Assembly (NCBI GenBank): GCA_903891095.1
Contig: CAITDI010000088.1
Location: 1-64,000 of the forward strand
Source: an uncultured bacterium
GTDB taxonomy: Bacteria > Planctomycetota > Phycisphaerae > Phycisphaerales > SM1A02
Reading direction: 5' to 3'
Length of the DNA: 64,000 nt
Shown: piece after piece, positions 61,266 through 64,000 of the stretch
Layout of the letters: every line of letters begins with the position of its first letter
Numbering within the stretch: position 1 is the first letter of the stretch
The notes under the pieces: generated by a model
Seen by the model: the letters and a program-made list of their open reading frames with translations, nothing else
The model's database searches: none
Told to the model about the DNA's origin: nothing
Program-made: the position numbers and the translations under genes

Positions 61266-63113
61266 TCAACCTTGTGCGGCGATGCGACGCTCTTCCGAAG
61301 AGATCCACGCGCGGATGTTCTGCTCGAGCACGTCGAGCGGCAGCGGTCCGTCGAGGAGCACCGCGTCGTGGAAGCGACGGATGTCGAACTTCGCCCCGAG
61401 CGCCTTCTCCGCGTCGGCGCGCAGGCGGCGGATCGTGAGTTCGCCGATCTTGTAGCCGCACGCCTGACCCGGCCACGAGATGTAGCGGTCGACCTCGTTG
61501 GCGATGTTGATCTCGCTGAGCGCCGTGTTCGCCGTCATGAACGCGATTGCCTGCTCGCGCGTCCAACCGAACTGGTGGATGCCCGTGTCGACCACGAGCC
61601 GGCACGAACGCCACATCTCGTAGAGCAGGCGACCGAAGTCGTCGTAGGGATTCTCGAAGAAGCCCATCTCGATCCCGAGCCGCTCGGCGTAGAGCGCCCA
61701 GCCCTCGGTGAATGCCGTCGAACCGAGATCCTTGCGGAACTCGCGCACATTCGTGAGTTCCTGCGCGAGCGCGATCTGGAAGTGATGCCCCGGCACCGCC
61801 TCATGCAGCGACAGCGGGATGAACTCGTAGGTCGGCCGCTGGTCGAGCGCATAGGTGTTGGCGTAGAAGTTGCCCGCCTCGCCGCGCAGCGGTGCACCAG
61901 GCTGGTAGTAGGCGGTCGTCTGCGCGGGCGCCATGAAGCGCGGGATCTCGCGCACGCCGTAGGTCAGGCGCGGGCAGGTCGCGAACAGCGTCGGCAGCTT
62001 GGGGTCGATCTTCTTGCACACGTCGCGGTAGCGCGCGAGGAGCTCCTCCGCAGTCTTGCAGTAGAAGCGCGGGTCGGTGTGCAGGAACTCGATGAACGCG
62101 GCGAAACGCGCGTCGTCGGTCATCTTCGCGCGCGAAGCATCGGCCGCGAACCAGTCGGTCTTCGCGATCACCGTCATCATCTCTGCGCGGATGCGCGCGA
62201 CCTCGCTCTTGCCGATGTCGTGGATTTCCTGCGGCGTGAGCGCGGTCGTGGTGTGCGACTTGAGCTCGTGCGCGTACCACGCGGAGCCGTCCTTCATCGC
62301 GCTCGCGCCGATCGTGTCGCGGCACTTGGGCAGGTACTCGTCGATGAAGAACGCCTCGAACTGCGTGAGCGCGGTGTCGATCGGATCGATCGTGCGCTCG
62401 AAGTCGGCGAGCAGGCGCTCGCGGTCGGCGGGCGCGATCGTCTTGGGCATCGACGCGAACGGCTTGCGCAGCGTCTCGCGCAGCGACTGGCGCACGGTGC
62501 GGATCTGCAGCGGAACCTGCACCACGGTGACCTTCGGCGGCATCGCGCCCGAGTCGATGCCTGCGTGCATGACCTCCATCGTGCCGATGAGCATGCCCGG
62601 CACGCCGAGCAGGCGCTTGTTGTACGCGTCGTAGTCGGCGAGGTCGGCGAACGTGCCGAGCTCGCCCATCTGCGCGATGTCCTGGTGCGGGCCGTTGCGG
62701 CCGCTGACTGGCATCATCCAGCCGTTGAAGCGAAAGCCTTCCGAGCCGAGCTCGAGCTCGCGGCGCATGAGCGCGTAGTCGCGCGCGTCGGCAGGGGAGA
62801 GCTTGCCCGCGTCGATCGCGCGGAGTTCCTCGAGGAACTGCTCGCTTGTCGCTTGTCGCTTGTTGATGCCTGCGAGCGACGCGTCGGTGAGCTCGCCTGC
62901 GCGCGCGCGGATTCCCCGGCGGAGTGCGTACTCCGGGTACACGATCATGCGCCACGCGTCCTGCGCCTCGACGATCGCGTTGAACTTGGCGGTCGCGTCG
63001 GCGCTCGCTGCGGTCGTCGGCGTCGTCGCCGCCGGTTGAACGACGGCCGGCGGGCCCTGCAAGGCGAAGGCGAGAAGCGAACCGGCGATGGAAACGAGCG
63101 CTGCGGAGGCCAT
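61266..63113 (-). CDS. DUF885-family putative metallopeptidase
   Basis: A 615-residue exported protein (hydrophobic N-terminus, residues 3-20). The family motif HEAVPGHHFQIA is at about 435 and ERLGIEMGF plus a conserved WALYAERLG segment follow, as in DUF885 proteins, which are thought to be zinc peptidases. LSLHEAVPGHH gives the two probable zinc-binding histidines with Glu as base. Substrate unknown. It lies 21 bp upstream of recQ on the same strand. TACCCT is six bases before the ATG. Confidence 0.82.
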   Translation of the reverse strand: MASAALVSIAGSLLAFALQGPPAVVQPAATTPTTAASADATAKFNAIVEAQDAWRMIVYPEYALRRGIRARAGELTDASLAGINKRQATSEQFLEELRAIDAGKLSPADARDYALMRRELELGSEGFRFNGWMMPVSGRNGPHQDIAQMGELGTFADLADYDAYNKRLLGVPGMLIGTMEVMHAGIDSGAMPPKVTVVQVPLQIRTVRQSLRETLRKPFASMPKTIAPADRERLLADFERTIDPIDTALTQFEAFFIDEYLPKCRDTIGASAMKDGSAWYAHELKSHTTTALTPQEIHDIGKSEVARIRAEMMTVIAKTDWFAADASRAKMTDDARFAAFIEFLHTDPRFYCKTAEELLARYRDVCKKIDPKLPTLFATCPRLTYGVREIPRFMAPAQTTAYYQPGAPLRGEAGNFYANTYALDQRPTYEFIPLSLHEAVPGHHFQIALAQELTNVREFRKDLGSTAFTEGWALYAERLGIEMGFFENPYDDFGRLLYEMWRSCRLVVDTGIHQFGWTREQAIAFMTANTALSEINIANEVDRYISWPGQACGYKIGELTIRRLRADAEKALGAKFDIRRFHDAVLLDGPLPLDVLEQNIRAWISSEERRIAAQG

Positions 63114-63119
63114 TCGCGG

Positions 63120-63125
63120 AGGGTA
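63120..63125 (-). promoter_or_regulatory. TACCCT, -10-like hexamer 6 nt before the DUF885 gene
   Basis: On the minus strand TACCCT ends six bases before the ATG at 63113, in the leaderless position. Confidence 0.4.
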
Positions 63126-63233
63126 TCGCGTCTCGCAGGCCGAGGCGGCGCCTGCGACGCGCGCTCTGCGCGATCGACTCAGACCCGCCGTATTTCAGCG
63201 GGATTTCCCCTGTGGCCTGCGCGGATGTTCGGG

Positions 63234-63239
63234 TAGCAT
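63234..63239 (+). promoter_or_regulatory. TAGCAT, -10-like hexamer 9 nt before the ACT gene
   Basis: TAGCAT is nine bases before the ATG at 63249. No Shine-Dalgarno site is present in the C-rich spacer. Confidence 0.45.
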
Positions 63240-63248
63240 CCCCGCCCC

Positions 63249-63719
63249 ATGAGCATGATGCGACCTGAAACGGAACTCGGATACGCGCCCCCGATGGTGC
63301 GTCACTTCAGCATCTTTCTCGACAACCGCGTTGGAAAGCTGCTCGAGCTGCTGGGCAGCCTGAGCGACGAGGGCAACATCTCCGTCCGCGCGATCTCGAT
63401 CCTCGACAGCTCCGACTACGCGGTCATCCGCCTGGTCGTCGACCAGCCTGACCTCGCGCGCACGATCCTCGATCGCCACGAGTTCGCGGTGTGCCAGACC
63501 GACGTGCTCGTCGCCGAGCTCAGCAAGGATCACGAACTGCATCACCTCTGCAAGTTCCTTCTCGCTGCGGAGCTCAACATCCACTTCGCGTTCCCCACCA
63601 TGCCGCGCCCGTCGGGCGAGGCGACGGTGGTGCTGTCGACCGACGACAACACGCTGGCGGGACAGATCCTGCGCCGCAAGGGCTTCCGCCTGTTCGGCGA
63701 AGCTGATCTTGAGCACTGA
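63249..63719 (+). CDS. Double-ACT-domain regulatory protein
   Basis: A 156-residue protein with two ACT-like folds: VRHFSIFLDNRVGKLLELLG with SVRAISILDSSDYAVIRLVV (about 17-70) and CKFLLAAELNIHFAFPTM with ATVVLSTDDNTLAGQIL (about 100-145). Such free-standing ACT proteins sense amino acids and regulate metabolic enzymes. The ligand is not predictable here. It is followed by a tandem repeat and the CDGSH gene. Confidence 0.78.
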   Translation: MSMMRPETELGYAPPMVRHFSIFLDNRVGKLLELLGSLSDEGNISVRAISILDSSDYAVIRLVVDQPDLARTILDRHEFAVCQTDVLVAELSKDHELHHLCKFLLAAELNIHFAFPTMPRPSGEATVVLSTDDNTLAGQILRRKGFRLFGEADLEH

Positions 63720-63730
63720 AGCGCCACGCT

Positions 63731-63794
63731 CGTCCCCAATCATCGGCGTCCCCAATCATCGGCGTCCCCAGCCATCAGCGTCCCCAACCATCAG
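63731..63794 (+). repeat. 16-bp intergenic tandem repeat, four units
   Basis: CGTCCCCAATCATCGG occurs twice exactly and twice with changes (GCCATCAG, ACCATCAG), filling the gap between the ACT and CDGSH genes. The last unit ends just before the Shine-Dalgarno AGGAG. Confidence 0.9.
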
Positions 63795-63811
63795 CTAGGA
63801 GCACGATTTTC

Positions 63812-64000
63812 ATGGCACGCATCGTCAAGTTGGAAGCCACCGGCCCCGTCAAGGTCGAACCGAGCGACAAGCCGGTCTTCGTCTGCGCCTGCGGACTCTC
63901 GAAGAAGTTCCCGTTCTGCGACGGCGCGCACAAGCCGACGCGCGAGGAAGAGCCCGGCTGCACGTACCGCTACGACGCGGCGACCGGCGCGGTGCTCGAC
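63812..64000 (+). CDS. CDGSH iron-sulfur protein (cut by the window end)
   Basis: First 63 codons of a gene that continues beyond the window. CACGLSKKFPFCDGAH is the CDGSH-type [2Fe-2S] site: three cysteines and a histidine in C-x-C-x8-C-D-G-A-H. Small proteins of this kind serve in redox or Fe-S transfer. AGGAG lies 12 bases before the ATG. The preceding gap is filled by a 16-bp tandem repeat. Confidence 0.88.
   Translation, partial: MARIVKLEATGPVKVEPSDKPVFVCACGLSKKFPFCDGAHKPTREEEPGCTYRYDAATGAVLD

Noticed and set aside
61272-63236. A 654-codon plus-strand frame opposite the DUF885 gene
   Set aside because: Shadow composition without motifs, while the opposite strand carries a complete protein with HEAVPGHH.

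Overview
The window is GC-rich, densely packed bacterial DNA with no rRNA, tRNA or CRISPR that I could see. Three intact secreted proteins and one broken one end in short dockerin-like calcium-binding repeats (pattern C-P-A-D-x-N...D-L-x-x-L-L-x-x-W-G). Together with DUF1080, a planctomycete-style ECF sigma factor, and LptE/BamD-like envelope proteins, this points to a flagellated Gram-negative planctomycete, most likely of the class Phycisphaerae. That assignment is an inference from protein style, not a database result.

Layout. 0.4-6.5 kb: a small lipoprotein, a DinG/XPD-type Fe-S helicase, and a coupled pair of class III aminotransferase plus MMPL/RND transporter that resembles HpnO/HpnN of hopanoid metabolism. 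6.7-11.2 kb: two tandem vanadium-haloperoxidase paralogues with dockerin tails. 11.3-13.7 kb: dihydroorotase, a DUF4920 lipoprotein and a Cys-rich mini-lipoprotein. 13.9-21.1 kb: uvrC, DUF167, two large palindromes, ftsH, lptE, a BamD-like TPR protein and a diacylglycerol-kinase-type lipid kinase. 21.2-33.6 kb: a flagellar cluster (fliL, fliN, fliO, fliP, fliQ, fliR, flhB, flhA, flhF, flhG, an unknown two-TM protein, and a FliA-type sigma factor with a histone-H1-like tail). 33.7-37.0 kb: a DUF1080 protein and a tandem pair of unusual two-lobed aspartic proteases. 37.0-42.3 kb: a TPR-like protein, an ABC-F ATPase, an orphan CoA-transferase B subunit, a decayed hicBA toxin-antitoxin locus and an ALDH7-type dehydrogenase. 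42.4-47.8 kb: cyclophilin and ResB/CcsA cytochrome c assembly. 47.8-50.4 kb: two 185-bp fold-back elements, enolase and a broken dockerin gene. 50.5-55.4 kb: ECF sigma plus a small membrane protein, an HD hydrolase, a 2-hydroxyacid dehydrogenase, and motAB. 55.5-64 kb: a subtilase-like dockerin protein, a two-domain ABC permease, RecQ, a DUF885 metallopeptidase, a double-ACT protein and the start of a CDGSH iron-sulfur protein.

How the parts work together. The 21-33 kb block plus motAB supplies the export gate (FliOPQR, FlhAB), the switch (FliN), placement and number control (FlhF, FlhG), the late sigma factor and the stator. A strong hairpin terminator separates fliL from fliN. FtsH, LptE and the BamD-like protein form an envelope-maintenance neighbourhood. 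ResB and CcsA make a system II cytochrome c synthase. The dockerin-tailed proteins suggest a shared surface-attachment scheme.

Two window-wide patterns stand out. First, at least ten genes have a TANNNT hexamer only 6-10 nt before the start codon, as expected for leaderless or nearly leaderless mRNAs, while another set has good Shine-Dalgarno sites. Second, short tandem repeats of 12-18 bp are common: inside genes they have unit lengths divisible by three, except a 13-bp repeat that has broken hicA. The most novel-looking item is the tandem pair of bilobal 'double-retropepsin' proteins at 35.4-37.0 kb.
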